Positions 22,901-32,606 of a stretch of DNA of 64,000 nucleotides are shown here, in pieces. Source of the DNA: Excoecaria cochinchinensis (Eukaryota; Streptophyta; Magnoliopsida; Malpighiales; Euphorbiaceae); contig CANTUQ010000159.1 of the NCBI GenBank assembly GCA_947683425.1, forward strand, positions 868,001 to 932,000, given 5' to 3'. Under the pieces are notes generated by a model, which saw nothing but the letters and a program-made list of their open reading frames with translations, was not told the DNA's origin and made no database searches. Both the position numbers and the translations under genes were made by a program. The first letter of the stretch is position 1. Each line of letters begins with the position of its first letter.

Positions 22901-23516
22901 TCATCCCGTGGGCTCTACCTATCATACGAGCCATGGCCTCGAACCTCTCTTCCATCTTTTTCAAAATAAAATCATCAGCCTGAGGTGCCTTCCCCTTTTC
23001 GGATGCCATGCTCAACCTATCATCCTCGATATCTCTATCGTCATCAATTCTCAGCACTGGCCTTCTTCTCAGCTCTCCCGAAGCCACTGATCTCAACTCT
23101 ACCGGTGGCGGCCTAACGGGCTCTTCTCGCCTTTCAAACCTTTCTTCTTCAGGCTCATTCAGTCTTACTGGAGGAGGAGGATTCTGGGGAACATTCGGCT
23201 GAGCGTTCTGCTGCGTCAAGGCGGCCAACATATTCATCATCCTGCCCTCGAATTCTTCAAATCGATGGCCCACTTCTTCGGCAATCATGGCCCTGGTGGC
23301 ATCTTCCCCCCTGGGTGAGTTTGCCATCTGAGATACCGTGCCACTTACTTCTGATAAAATCTCGGGCAGACCCTCTCTATCTGACAGCTCAAGAACTCGG
23401 ATCAGTAGTCCGGTCGGTGATCTAGTCCACCTGGGCAGATCTATGATGGCTGCAGGGACAAAAGTTAGAATGATGCATGAAATGTAGGTATAATGCATGA
23501 TCGTGATATGCATCAT
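16977..23516 (-). CDS. gag-pol: Gag-pol polyprotein of Tat element E, unbroken 2179-codon frame
   Basis: Gag occupies about residues 64-600, with the capsid block at ~230-350 and a C-X2-H-X4-H-X4-C finger at C469/H472/H477/C482. Protease has VMVDDGSS at 713-720. A G-patch-like segment follows (857-900). RT spans about 1150-1330 with D1252 (motif A) and YVDD at 1314-1317. The first RNase H (about 1450-1560) looks degenerate. A second RNase H (about 1600-1730) keeps D1608, the E of NNEAEYEA and D1670, the Tat hallmark. Integrase keeps the HHCC finger (about 1830-1875) and D1901/D1962/E1997. The likely initiator is ATG at 23327 (MANSPRGED). The frame upstream begins after a conserved splice acceptor at about 23450, so a spliced 5' extension is possible. 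Gag, protease and RT in one frame without a stop differs from Ogre elements that need intron removal. Confidence 0.95.
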   Translation of the reverse strand: MMHITIMHYTYISCIILTFVPAAIIDLPRWTRSPTGLLIRVLELSDREGLPEILSEVSGTVSQMANSPRGEDATRAMIAEEVGHRFEEFEGRMMNMLAALTQQNAQPNVPQNPPPPVRLNEPEEERFERREEPVRPPPVELRSVASGELRRRPVLRIDDDRDIEDDRLSMASEKGKAPQADDFILKKMEERFEAMARMIGRAHGMNPEDRELDGEDPIPYNFKMPDVPKFDGTSDPTAHVKQYSLVMKGTTLSKKQKVEYFFLSLTSHAIDWYHGLDRRTKEDWDLLTEEFLKQYDCNTRMEVTLKDLELLQQKAGESFHEYLTRWRNRVMEMRRKPDTQDQIRLFIKNASPYLKEGLRMKGLKDWESLKDIAIEAEGEFWTQKANSDNFAKRANPGQGASRPAGPSNSTRRMGEVSATEVATQRKFSNLGRPLSWVLKRLMKEGKLRPLTPRPAPTQGKPGHKDNEFCAFHQYSGHVTDKCKALRHSIQDLIDSKQISDPERREAVKKPGYNAVPPPVFMIQSSLPEWYVLLDLYGNEEPAVGNFEDEKERAVVATLDCWSSSESGGEAEHEGGLNIDLWGSDGEEGEVGAVTRSGRVIPEIAKLAEPVQPVAEKEPEEEQIIKQLKKTTAQISIWDLLRQSPSHRQKVVEALVEATVATTISPSELLGLIKGGSEERLIFSDVDLPAEGRNHNRPLYIKAQISGKHTACVMVDDGSSINVCPLIALQAFGLSEDMLSGSDLTITAYDNSRRQASGTFKTLVKTGPIEVEVEFVVLPIPANFSALLGRPWFHKLGGVPSTLHQMIKFPHGGEVVTIKAARENQVSALEIANQPFSGFHVSMIKEEHGSGDSPAVVSMMRKMHYLPGAGLGRSSQGLQTAITTRGQKSRKGLGYIGGFGKKRETDRIPHISESFVPASSVCAYTGEDEPQWVDGRIVPGFEIFNDVYDWNVGFIKTAEGFWDEEVMTQGIIWDKCELEEVVTEKMVAARLKGKGKIADLELEMEDLKISSDVPEGPLLDQKVSKQAATASTSGAAEEDSSLDCLFIPELFYDVNDNNNIINKMNNFTYLCDVSDDFNMHEHDHIPSIFDIDSTGTTPFNLGTSENPREILIASNITPEERKNFERIITKHEKVFAWTYEDMPGIDRAVAEHAIPTYPDCRPVKQKLRRLRPEWADKVKEEIRQQIEAKFLVEVQYPTWLANVVPVAKKNGKVRVCVDYRDLNKACPKDDFPLPHIDVLIDSAANCAMYSFGDGYVGYNQILNKIADRVKTAFITEWGTYAYRVMPFGLKNAGATYQRMATKILSDLIHKEVEVYVDDMMVKSTTREGHFEALEKFFTRIDKYNLRLNPKKCVFGVTSGKLLGHVVSQRGIEIDPDKVKAIREMPVPQKERDVRSFLGKLQYVSRFIAKLTSICEPVFKLLRKNQPVVWNEDCQRAFDNIREYLLNPPVLRPPQPVKPLILYLAVEDGSVGAMMAQEDEFGVEFAIYYLSKKFLAYEVKYAEVEKICLAVIWASKKLRHYFHSYKVQAVAKQNPLRYLQEAPSLLGKMGRWLLLLQEFDVQYITRKTIKGRAVAEFLAEHPIQGDTPEITFPDESIGAISVQGWQLHFDGAVNNKGARVGVILTTPDNEKLPLAKKLRYKATNNEAEYEACTFGLEALAVLGARNVEVFGDSSLVINQIRGEWAVKEERLVPYVQYLKGICGQFETCTFHFVPRDENRLADALATLVSIWDNPEGVIMKPVLISSSDRPSFETEPVMELEASDGKPWYFDIMSYLESDRFPEEATEKDQRMIRKLSTQFISLEGVLYKRRSDGIQLRCLNEREARKIMEETHAGVCGAHMNGLTLTKKIMRQGFYWLTMDTDCSKYIKQCQLCQQYADLRHLPVSELHNLTSPWPFAAWGIDIIGEIRPTASNGHRYIIVAIDYFTKWVEAESFKKIDARDMARFIERNLICRYGLPHHIVSDNGVQFMGETRKLLGKYGVQHHKSSPYRPQANGAVEAANKNVKKILSKMVQTYKDWAEKLPFALWGYRTTVRSSTGATPFSLVYGTEAVLPVEIELKSLRVVMEAQIPEAEWAQQRLQHLNLLDESRLKAYYHNQIYQKRLARTFGKKVRKHPLKEGDLVFKQMRPGIPDIRGKFRPTWEGPYILKKLLSRGAAILSDSDGNEFKGPINVDRLKRFHG

Positions 23517-24218
23517 TTACAGAGCACAAGCAAGCAAGTAAGTCCTTCCGCCCTTGTTTCTCCCACACACGTGGTCGTGCCGTCTCTTTCCTAGGTGGGA
23601 TTAGCCCAAGGGTCAACGAGGGACCCAATGGACGCGTATGGTGCGCGGCGAAAAACTGGCAGCATAACACTCCTATGCTAATGTACAAGCGGGTGGATAA
23701 TGATCGTTACGTACTCGGACGGTCCATAAATTTCGACATGGTCCTACCGGGGCATGATAGCCTTTGGCTAGGTTACCGAGCGAGATATTTGGATTCGTCC
23801 AATATGTGAGGATCCATACAGCAAGCATGAGATTATGGTTCATTTCACCTGTGGAAAGTGACTACAGTCATTACATGAGCTTTGGACAAGGGAGATGTTC
23901 CTTTGAAGCTACCCAAGCATGATCCCTGCCGACGGGTCTAGCTCATCACGAGCATAGCGACCGATCGGGTCATCATTTTGATATACCATTGAGGTACGTG
24001 GCTTGGGCTGGTGATTATCCTTAACACCTCCCCAAATTGAGTGAAAATGAGGAGGTGCTTCAGGAACGCACCGGGGCTAGAAGAGGGACCAAACTAGCGT
24101 ATTCTAAGGCTCTAATGATATGCAAATGCAAATTTGAGAGGGGGTGAATTTATGAATTAAATTTTAATCATAAATGTTAAAAGAGGTATTTTCAAATCGA
24201 AATCTCGAACCATAAACG
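23517..24218 (-). other. 5' leader of element E
   Basis: About 700 nt of untranslated RNA between primer site and gag, well conserved with the leader of element F (about 51850-52515). It presumably holds packaging signals. Small reading frames here do not look like genes. Confidence 0.7.
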
Positions 24219-24236
24219 TCCCCAGTGGAGTCGCCA
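24219..24236 (-). other. Primer-binding site of element E (Arg-type)
   Basis: Minus strand TGGCGACTCCACTGGGGA, one base inside the 5' LTR. This is the tRNA-Arg-type site typical of Ogre/Tat elements. Element F has a near-identical site at about 52516-52533. Confidence 0.9.
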
Positions 24237-24237
24237 C

Positions 24238-26277
24238 TGTGACGCGCGCCGGATCCCGAGCGCCGCCCGTTCGGACCGCCCACACGTGGGCGATCGGGGC
24301 ATTTGCGGGTCCGTTGGCATCTTGCAATAAATCGCAAGTGCGTCTATGTTGAGCAACACGGAGGTTTCATGGAGTCGCCACCCAATAGAACATTGGGAAA
24401 GTTTCTCTCGCCTCGGAGAGCCTAAGACTGCGCTTTTTATCCATATTGAGCCATGAGGCCTAGGATTAGCGCAAAAGCCTCGTGACTCAAGAAGTATCTT
24501 GAAGGATAACCTCTAACCTCTCGAGCCCAAAGACCAGAGCTGGGTCCGGGATTTCTCATCTATTTCTACATCAATTAGTTTATGATCAAATTTTAATATC
24601 ATTAATTCGCTCTCTCTCCACACTATGCAGTTCAATTGAAAAGCGCATCTATTCACATTCGGAAAGCAGTAAATGAGCAGAATAAATATCAAAAGCGATA
24701 AATTACAATAATACAAGGAGCGGAATACAACTCCCCTTTATAAATGTGCAATTCATACACAAATCGGGGCATTGTTTATTTTGAGGACTTTGGTCCTCGC
24801 ATGCATCGTTATCAAAAATGGGATATTTTATATGTGATGATCTTTATTGGATGAAAATAGGGCGTTGGACCCTTTTGCATTTTTATTCAAAACTCACTTT
24901 TATTTAAGTACAAATTGTTGGTCTATCTTTACATTTAACAGGATAAAAAGAGCTTATTCATATACATAAAATAATCAATGAATGAAAAAGTGAGAGAAAA
25001 TAAATCAAGAGGTTTAAGAAAACTAAACCGGACGAAATCCACCATGCATGGTAGGCAGCCACTCAAGCTCGAAATTATCCAAGAGGACCAATATACACTC
25101 ACAGAAAATTAAGAGATGTTAACATCCATGAAATTAACACATGAGAAATCGAAAAGACTGAATAGAGATGAAAAATGATCAAAACAATGGAGGCAGAACC
25201 CACCGACGGCCTTTTCCTGGTTGACCGAAGGGCGTCGGTTTGGTTATTCCACACGCCCGTTTGTCACTCAAGAAGGGCGCCTGTAGGTGGGTGACCGACG
25301 GGCATCGGTTATAAAGATGACCCGTCGGTCACCTCTGTCTCCGGAAAAACAGAAAGGAGAAAAGGGCCTTTTGAAATAAAAAACAAGTTTTATTCAAGAA
25401 GGGGACGAGGGAGTCAAAATGAAGAAAAGTAATGACAGGTATTCAAAAATTTCACAGAATGAATGAATAAATGATAAATAATTAAATATATGATGAAGAT
25501 GGAGAGAGAATCCGGAATATTTACCCTCAGATAGTTGCTTTGGGTAGAATTTTGATATCGGTTAGATCCCCGCGCGTTCCACGAGAAAATAGGAGAATGA
25601 AAGATTAGAGAGAGAAGATGAGCTATTTCACCTCTGATCCTTCAGAAAGTCGATTTAGGAGTCCAAATCTAAAGAAAACTAATTAGTTTTTAGTTCCTTT
25701 GATCTATTTGATCCTTGATTAAGTAAAATTCTTTGGGAAATGTGTGTTTTTGGATGAGAGAGAAATCATGCTCGAATTTTGGCAGAGTTTCCTCTTCTTA
25801 AAAATTTCCCAACCCTTTTGAAGTGAAAATCCGGACCTTATATAGCCAGACACGACCGACGGGCGTCGGTGCGTAGGGGCGGGCGTCGGAAGAATCCTAC
25901 TGACACAAGGACACTTCCGATGGCCCTGCCACTTTCACCAACGGGCGTCGGAACGATTGCGTGCCCCGGGAAACCAGGCGGCTCCTGACAAGGGCGGTGA
26001 CTTTCCGACGGGCGTCGGAAAATTCCCTTAGCCGTCGGTGACTCGAAGCGATGGGCTACTTCCACAGACGGGCTGGTCGTCTGTGGAGGACAAAAAACCT
26101 TTTTGACTCAGAAAACTCCCGTTTTCTCCCCCTCTGCCCCTGAATTGTAGAAAAACCTCATTTCTCTTGGAACGCGGGACTAAAACCTCCAACTTCAGCC
26201 TCCTGTACAGGCCTTGAACATTGATTTCATCATAGGGTAACCTCTGATCCGGACTGCTCCAGGACACGGTGCTTACA
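24238..26277 (-). repeat. 5' LTR of Tat element E (right copy), 2040 bp
   Basis: Same termini as the left copy. Roughly 21 base differences and one extra C distinguish the two by eye. The TATA box is at about 25836-25845 (minus strand) with palindrome clusters at about 25201-25340 and 25855-26086. Confidence 0.96.
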
Positions 26278-26282
26278 TCGAG
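26278..26282. repeat. Target-site duplication TCGAG of element E, right copy
   Basis: Matches 8999-9003. Element B gag coding resumes immediately after it. Confidence 0.96.
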
Positions 26283-29200
26283 CAGGATCAAATGCTCCTC
26301 AAGGAAGCTGTGGTAGAGGTCGAGGATGGGGTCGTGGTGGACGGCCTCGAGAGAGGGAGTTATCGGAGTCTGTGGACCGCCCTATTCCGACCGCTAGTAG
26401 AGCCTATGCCATGAAAGCCAGGGATGAGCAGAATGCACCGGAAGTAATAGCTGGTAAGTTTTTATTGTTTGATTTTGAAGTGTATGCTTTGATAGATCCG
26501 GGTTCAACCCATTCTTATTTGTGTTCTAGTAATGTGAGTGATAATTTGAGGAGTGATGAAAGGTTGGGTTATGAGATTTGTGTATCTAGTCCTTTGGGTC
26601 AGAGTGTTGTTGTCAATCGGGTTTATCGGAATTGCCCCTTGAGAGTTCAAGGCATGGAGTTTGCAGTGGACTTGATTCGGTTGCCATTTCGTGAGTTTGA
26701 TGTGATTTTTGGAATGGATTGGTTAGCCAAGCATCAAGCTATAATAGATTGTCATAGGAAAGTGGTGATTCTCAAAAACAAAGATCAGTTACCAGTGATT
26801 GTGCAGGGTGAAGGGAGTAGTCCATTGCATAATGTTATTTCAGCAATGAAGGCTAAAAGGTTTATCAGAAAGGGATGTGAAGCATACTTGGCATTAGTTT
26901 TGGATTCTCGGAGAGGACAAATGAGGATTCAAGACATTCCGATTGTGAGGGATTTTGAGGATGTTTTTCCGGAAGAGTTACCGGGGTTACCTCCGGAGAG
27001 AGAAGTAGAATTATCAGTGGAGATTGTACCGGGAGCATCTGCGATTTCTAAGGCTCCATATCGGATGGCTCCAGTGGAATTGAAAGAACTGAAGAGTCAG
27101 CTGCAAGAACTTCTGGATAAAGGATTTATTCGGCCCAGTGTGTCACCTTGGGGTGCTCCGGTTCTATTTGTTAAGAAGAAAGATGGGACATTGCGGATGT
27201 GTATAGATTACCGACAGCTCAACAAGGTTACGGTAAAGAATAAGTATCCGTTACCTCGGATTGAAGACCGTTTTGACCAGTTAAGAGGAGCAGGAGTGTT
27301 TTCCAAGATAGACTTGAGATCAGGTTACTACCAGTTGAGGGTAAAGGATACGGATGTGGCGAAGACGGCTTTTCGGACGTGTTATGGTCACTATGAATTC
27401 TTAGTGATGCCGTTTGGTTTGACCAACGCTCCCGCAGCTTTTATGGATCTGATGAATAGGGTTTTCAGACAGTATTTGGATCGGTTTGTGGTAGTGTTCA
27501 TCGACGATATTCTTGTTTATTCAAGAAATGAGAAGGAACATGAAGAACATCTCCGTTTGGTATTACAAGTGTTGAGAAATCACCAGCTTTATGCTAAACT
27601 CAGTAAGTGTGAGTTTTTGTTAAAGGAAGTAACTTTTTTCGGACATGTGGTTTCAGCTGAAGGTATTCGGGTTGACCCATCCAAAGTGGAGGTAATTGTG
27701 AACTAGTTACCGCCTAAGAATGTACCAGAAGTAAGAAGTTTTCTGGGTTCGGCTGGTTACTATAGGCGTTTTGTCAAAGGATTCTCAATAATAGCTTCAC
27801 CTTTGACTAGACTTCTCCAGAAAGAAGTTAAGTATGTTTGGTCTGATAAATGTCAAGCGAGTTTTGAGCAGTTGAAAGAGATGTTGATCAAGGCTGCTAT
27901 GCTTACACAGTCTTTATCGGGTAAGGAATTCACTATGTATAGTGATGCTTCTGGAGTGGGTTTGGATTGTGTTTTAATGCAAGACGGCAAGGTAATTGCC
28001 TATGCTTCCCGACAGTTAAAACCTCATGAGAAAAATTACCCGACACATGATCTAGAGTTAGCAGCGGTGGTGTTTGCACTTAAGGTGTGGTGACATTATT
28101 TGTATGGAGAGAAGTGCCGAATCTTCACCGATCATAAGAGTTTGAAGTATCTGCTAACTCAAAAAGAGTTAAACTTGCGGCAATGAAGATGGTTAGAATT
28201 GTTCAAGGACTACGACTGTATTATTGACTACCATCCAGGCAAGGCAAATGTAGTGGTGGATGCTCTAAGTAGAAAGTCAGTTTTAGCTCTGTCTGTTAAT
28301 CGAGGTAGGTGGAGATTCAACTCAGAGGGAGCATTGATTGCTCAATTAAAGGCTAGACCATGTTTGAGGCAAGTGATAGTGGATGCTCAGTTGCAAGACC
28401 ATGTGTTACAGCGAGTTTGTCAATCAGTAAGAGAAGGTAACCGGACAGAGTATTCAGTAGACAGTGAGGGAGTGCTCTGGCATGGTGATCGATTGTGTGT
28501 ACCAAATGTGGATGATGTGAGGAAGAAGCTTTTGCAAGAAGCTCACTCGTCAGTCTTCACTATGCATCCAGGTGGAGATAAAATGTATCGAGATCTCAAG
28601 CAATTCTATTGGTGGCCGGGTATGAAAAAGGATATTACAGAGTTTGTTACAAACTGTTTAGTATGTCAGCAAGTAAAAATCGAGCACCAGGTTCCATCGG
28701 GTTTACTGCAACCTTTACCCATTCCTCAGTGGAAGTGGGATGATGTTACGATGCATTTTGTGACTGGATTACCGTTGACACAGCGCAAGCATGACTCAGT
28801 ATGGGTTATAGTGGATAGATTATCAAAGTCAGCGCATTTCTTACCTGTTCGGTTGGATTATTCTATGGAAAAGTTGGCAGAGATATATGTGAGAGAGGTA
28901 GTCAGACTTCATGGAGTTCCGTTGTCCATTGTGTCAGATCGAGATCCTCGGTTTACATCCAAGTTTTGGAAAGAACTTCAGTCAGCTTTGGGTACTCGGC
29001 TAAATTTCAGTACAGCATTTCATCCTCAGACCGATGGTCAATCTGAGAGAGTTATCCAGATTCTTGAGGACATGCTTCGGGGTTGTGCTATGGAATTTTC
29101 TTGAAGTTGGGATTGGTATGTGCCTCTGATGGAATTTACATATAACAATAGTCATCAAGCAAGCATAGGAATGGCCCCTTATGAGGTGTTGTATGGGAAA

Positions 29201-29827
29201 AAATGTAGAACGCCAGTATGTTGGACTAAATTGTCAGAAAGAGCTTTAATAGGCCCGGAGTTAGTAAGAGACACTGAAGAGAAAGTTAGAATGGTGCAAC
29301 AGAATCTGAAAGCAACTAAAGACAGACAGCGATCATATGCTAATTTGAAGCGCAGAGATATTCAGTATGAAGTGGTGATAAGGTATTTTTAAAAGTTTCC
29401 CCGTGGCGAAAGGTTCTTCGTTTTTGAAAGAAAGGAAAATTGAGCCCTCGGTTTATTAGACCCTATGAAATCTTGGAGAAGATTGGCCCGGTGGCTTATC
29501 GGTTAGCATTACCGACAGAGTTAGCTAAATTGCATATTGTCTATGCTCTGTCACTACCGATCAGATCCATCACATGTGCTTAAAGTGCAAGATATTCAGG
29601 TTCAGTCAGATTTTTCTTTTGATGAAGAACCGAAGAAGATTCTGGCTAGAGAGATCAGGCAGCTCCGGAACAAGCAGATACCATTGGTTAAAGTGCTGTG
29701 GCAACATCATGGTATTGAGGAAGCGACCTGGGAACCGGAAGAGATAATGAGAACTCAGTACCCTCAGCTATTTGGATCAGGTGAGAATTTCGAGGACGAA
29801 ATTCTTTTCAGGAGGGGAGCATTGTAA
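26283..29827 (+). pseudogene. pol: Gag tail and pol of Tekay element B with C-terminal chromodomain, broken
   Basis: It opens with the RG-rich Gag tail, then protease (ALIDPGSTHSYL, near 26490), RT (YRQLNKV, FSKIDLRSGYYQL, FIDDILVYS), RNase H (TMYSDASGVGLD), an HHCC integrase with GPY-type tail, and a chromodomain near the end (KILAREIRQLRNKQIPLVKV...EATWEPEE, about 29635-29760). Breaks: TAG at 27704, TGA at 28091, TGA at 28184, TGA at 29102, and at least two frameshifts near 29380-29560. The first integrase catalytic Asp appears changed to His (TMHFVTGLP). Chromodomains of this family are known to direct integration to heterochromatin, which fits the surroundings. It is not functional as it stands. 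Confidence 0.93.
29810..29820 (+). other. Polypurine tract of element B
   Basis: AGGAGGGGAGC, two bases before the 3' LTR start (TGTAACACCCC at 29823). It overlaps the end of the pol frame, as usual in Tekay elements. Confidence 0.9.
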
Positions 29828-30916
29828 CACCCCAAAACCACCCTTGTAGAGTGAGTCTTGTGTGTGTGTAAATATGCACGGGTTATTTATATTAAGCATG
29901 TGTTTATTTTGATTAAATTAATTGTTCTTACGCTTTAGTTGGGTTGTGTTTTAGTGTGAGTGAGTGTATTAGAGTAGTGTGTGAGTTGTGGGTTGTGGTT
30001 AGGTGTGAGTGAGTGTATGGGAATAGTGTGTGAATAAGAGATTAGTCTTGGGTGTGTCTTGATGGATGGGAGTTAGGTATGGTTAATAGGTGGCCCAATA
30101 AGGAGTTGACATGTGGCAAGGAAAAGTCAATGAGAGGATAAGTATTGGAAGAGAGAGAGAGGGAGAGAGAGACTTCAGCTGGTTTCCTTTCTTCTTCACG
30201 TTTCTTCTTCTTCTTCTTCCTCTTTCCTGTTACTTTTCTCCTTCTCTTCCTTTCTTCTTCATTTCTTCTTGAATTCTTCCTTTTTGTTGCAAATTCAAGT
30301 GAGTTTGGGGTAGCCTAAACTGGTGTGGTATGTGATGGGTATTAGGTTTCTTATTTCTCTTCTTACCCTTCTTTAAATTAGTTTTGTATTTGTAAGTTAG
30401 GATTTTGAAATTGTTCTGTGTTGTGGGTTTTGTGGTTCAGAGCATCTTCCAAAGGAATCCAAAGGCAAGGAGATCGCGAGTGGTAGTGGAGCTCGAGATT
30501 GAAACGCACTATTTTGAGATTTTGGAATGTTTGTGCTTATTGTGCATTTTTGGGTATTTTGATGATTTTTATGTTATGATTGAAATTGATGAGTTAAATT
30601 GTATGTTTTGACTTCTATGAGTTATGGGTATGGTTTAATTTGAGTTGAGAACTATGGGTTGTGAAGGATAGAGTTAAATTATGGAAATTGTGCATGTTTG
30701 CCTAGAAATTTATGGTTTGAGAATTTTGGGGTTTGATTGTGTGATTTGTTTGATTTGATGACAGTAATGAGTTCAAATGGTATGTTTTATGTTGTGTGTA
30801 ATAGTTTGAGTAAAGGATTTTACTTAAAACTAAGTTTTTGGAACAAAATGAGTGAATCGGTGAAATGGAGATGGAATTTCTGCAGATTTTTGGCATTGGG
30901 AGTGGAAATCCTGACT

Positions 30917-31254
30917 CTGTCGTGAGCGCGACGATGTCGTGAGCACGACGATGTCGCGAGGTCGTGACAGAGGTCGGTGATCTTTGCCCCTTCGCGCGCG
31001 CCGAGCCATGAGCGGCCGGGCGTGCGCATCGGGAGCTCCCTGTCGCGAGCGTGACGTCGTCACTATCGCGACAGAGAGCTCATTGTTTGGCCAAGCTTCT
31101 GTCGCGAGCGCATGCAGGTCGCGAGGCCGCAACAGCTCGTGCGGACATTCACTGTCGCGAGCGTGACAGTGAGATGTGTTTTGTCTCCATACGGGCGCGA
31201 GGTTCGCCGCGAGCGCGACAGGAGGCCAACTTCACCTCTGTCGCGAGCGCGACA
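30917..31254. repeat. CTGTCGCGAGCGCGACAG palindrome cluster (3' LTR of B)
   Basis: Same cluster as 6410-6730 but with a tandem duplicate of the first 17-bp unit (30918-30934 and 30935-30951), absent from the 5' LTR. Confidence 0.9.
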
Positions 31255-31883
31255 CCCTTCAGCTTTTCTTTTTGACTTCTCTTGTATGAATGTAAGATTT
31301 AACTTTCTAATTTGCATTACTTCTAGAAGTATGTATAGTTTATTTATACATATATTAATGTGTTTATATGCATCTTATATCATGAATAAATCATGTCGTA
31401 AACATATGTTGTAAATTGAAATATGTCTTGGATTATGCATGACCTGCTAGAGTTGAAAAAGTGTATAGTTAGGCATGCCTAATAGAGCTAGTGTTGCTAC
31501 AGCTAGTGTATGATTTGGACCCTGATCAGGTCCCCCGACTGGATCTTCGTGATCCCTCTGTACTGAATCTACGCGAAAATGCTTTTGGAACAAAATTAAA
31601 AGATTGTTTTGATACCCTCGGGTATCCATGTGTTATGAGAATACTGTTAATATCTTCGGATATCTACACGTACTCGTTATCCACTGTTTTGATATAGCAG
31701 GTGCAACAGTGTTATTGTTATTTCATGTGAATTTCTGAATTATTGCTTATTGGGAATTTTATGATTATAGTGCTGTTATACGTTAAGTTAACTTATGATA
31801 TCTTGGCATGTAATTATACCATTCGTTTGTGATTATTTGTTAATGCCACTATGAGTGGTCGTTGTGCATCTTTGTTTTCCCCA

Positions 31884-31921
31884 GTAAGCGATTTCGCTTA
31901 GCATGGGTGTTTTATCCGTGC
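31884..31921 (+). promoter_or_regulatory. Double stem-loop of B 3' LTR
   Basis: GTAAGCG-ATTT-CGCTTAGC then GCATGGG...TCCGTGC. It has two stem mismatches relative to the 5' LTR copy (CTAAGCG, GCACGGG). Confidence 0.7.
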
Positions 31922-32358
31922 AGGTGTGGAAGGTTTTGAAGGGTTGAATCGAGGGTTTCGCATCAGCAGGGCCATCACAACTAGCGGATAGAAGAATTTG
32001 TAGTTTAGGCCTTGTATTCTTTTTTGTATGTATTATGGTCTTATACTTTTGAAACTATGTATAGAATCCTTTGTAAATCGTTTGGACATTTATTATATGT
32101 AATTATTCAGTCGTGTTGAGGCACTTCTGTATCTTTTTGAAATGTGTAAGATAACCTTTGTTATATTAATGTAATGCAATATTTTGCTTTATGACTCTTT
32201 CTCTCGTGAGTTGTGAAATTGTAAATTACTCGTTTGTATATGTATTCAATGCATTATTGGTTCTGTTTGTGTGTCTGTGGGTGGCAACCCTTATCTATCG
32301 AGGACCTTCATCCTCTTCCTAGGGTGGAGTTCTCTACGTTTAGGTAAGGGGTGTTACA

Positions 32359-32457
32359 AGGTCCTTCCAACCTTTCAATTGAGTCCCAACTGTACATTCA
32401 ATTCACACACATGTCAAATTAGGTCAATCCTATTAGGGTACATTTCCGGCCATGACA
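32359..32457 (-). mobile_element. LTR A, terminal fragment (its minus-strand 5' end)
   Basis: The last 99 bp of LTR A. The plus strand ends ...CGGCCATGACA at 32457, and the next base is inside a Tat RNase H frame. It is separated from the other A pieces by element B. Confidence 0.7.
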
Positions 32458-32606
32458 CGCTCTTCTTTTATGGCCCACTCACCCTGGATCTGGTTGATTA
32501 CTAGTGATGAGTCTCCAAAGACTTCTGCGCTTTTTGCCTCCAAGGCTATCAAGGCTTCGAACCCAAAGGTACATGGTTCATATTCAGCTTTATTGTTAGT
32601 GGCCTT
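32458..32606 (-). pseudogene. Second RNase H fragment of Tat element F
   Basis: Minus-strand reading gives KATNNKAEYEPCTFGFEAL, then SAEVFGDSSLVINQIQGEWA. It is colinear with about residues 1638-1688 of the element E polyprotein. It is cut on one side by LTR A and on the other by a Tat LTR starting TGTAGACACC. Both catalytic blocks (AEYE and GDSS) are recognisable, but the gene is only a scrap. Confidence 0.9.

Larger units (their letters stand above)
9004..26277 (-). mobile_element. Tat/Ogre-lineage retrotransposon 'E', 17.27 kb, apparently coding-competent
   Basis: In minus-strand order: 5' LTR (24238-26277), Arg-type primer site, leader, 2179-codon gag-pol, antisense spliced gene, sense extra ORF, 3'-UTR tandem array, purine tract, 3' LTR (9004-11042). 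A perfect TCGAG duplication flanks it. The LTRs are 2039 and 2040 bp and I count roughly 21 substitutions plus one indel, about 1% divergence, so the insertion is young. The very large size, the second (archaeal-type) RNase H and the extra ORFs are typical of the Tat clade that includes Ogre and Retand. Only the sense extra ORF is visibly broken. Confidence 0.96.
5316..32358 (+). mobile_element. Tekay-type chromovirus 'B', full length but decayed, with Tat element E nested inside
   Basis: The 5' LTR is 5316-7834 and the 3' LTR 29823-32358. Flanks are AGGTT (5311-5315) and AGGTC (32359-32363), a 5-bp duplication with one mutation. Internal order is initiator-Met primer site, gag, protease, RT, RNase H, integrase, C-terminal chromodomain and purine tract, which defines a plant chromovirus; the LTR and purine-tract style point to Tekay/Del. 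Without the nested 17.3-kb element and one TCGAG copy, B is about 9.8 kb. Multiple stops and frameshifts make it non-autonomous now. Confidence 0.95.
29823..32358 (+). repeat. 3' LTR of element B, 2536 bp
   Basis: Counterpart of 5316-7834, with scattered substitutions. The net length difference of 17 bp equals one extra palindrome unit (30935-30951). It ends GGGGTGTTACA at 32358, followed by AGGTC. Confidence 0.95.

Noticed and set aside
17414..23202. Numerous plus-strand frames opposite the E gag-pol
   Set aside because: Antisense shadows of the 2179-codon frame. None has a start context, intron pair or recognisable domain, unlike the gene at 15258.
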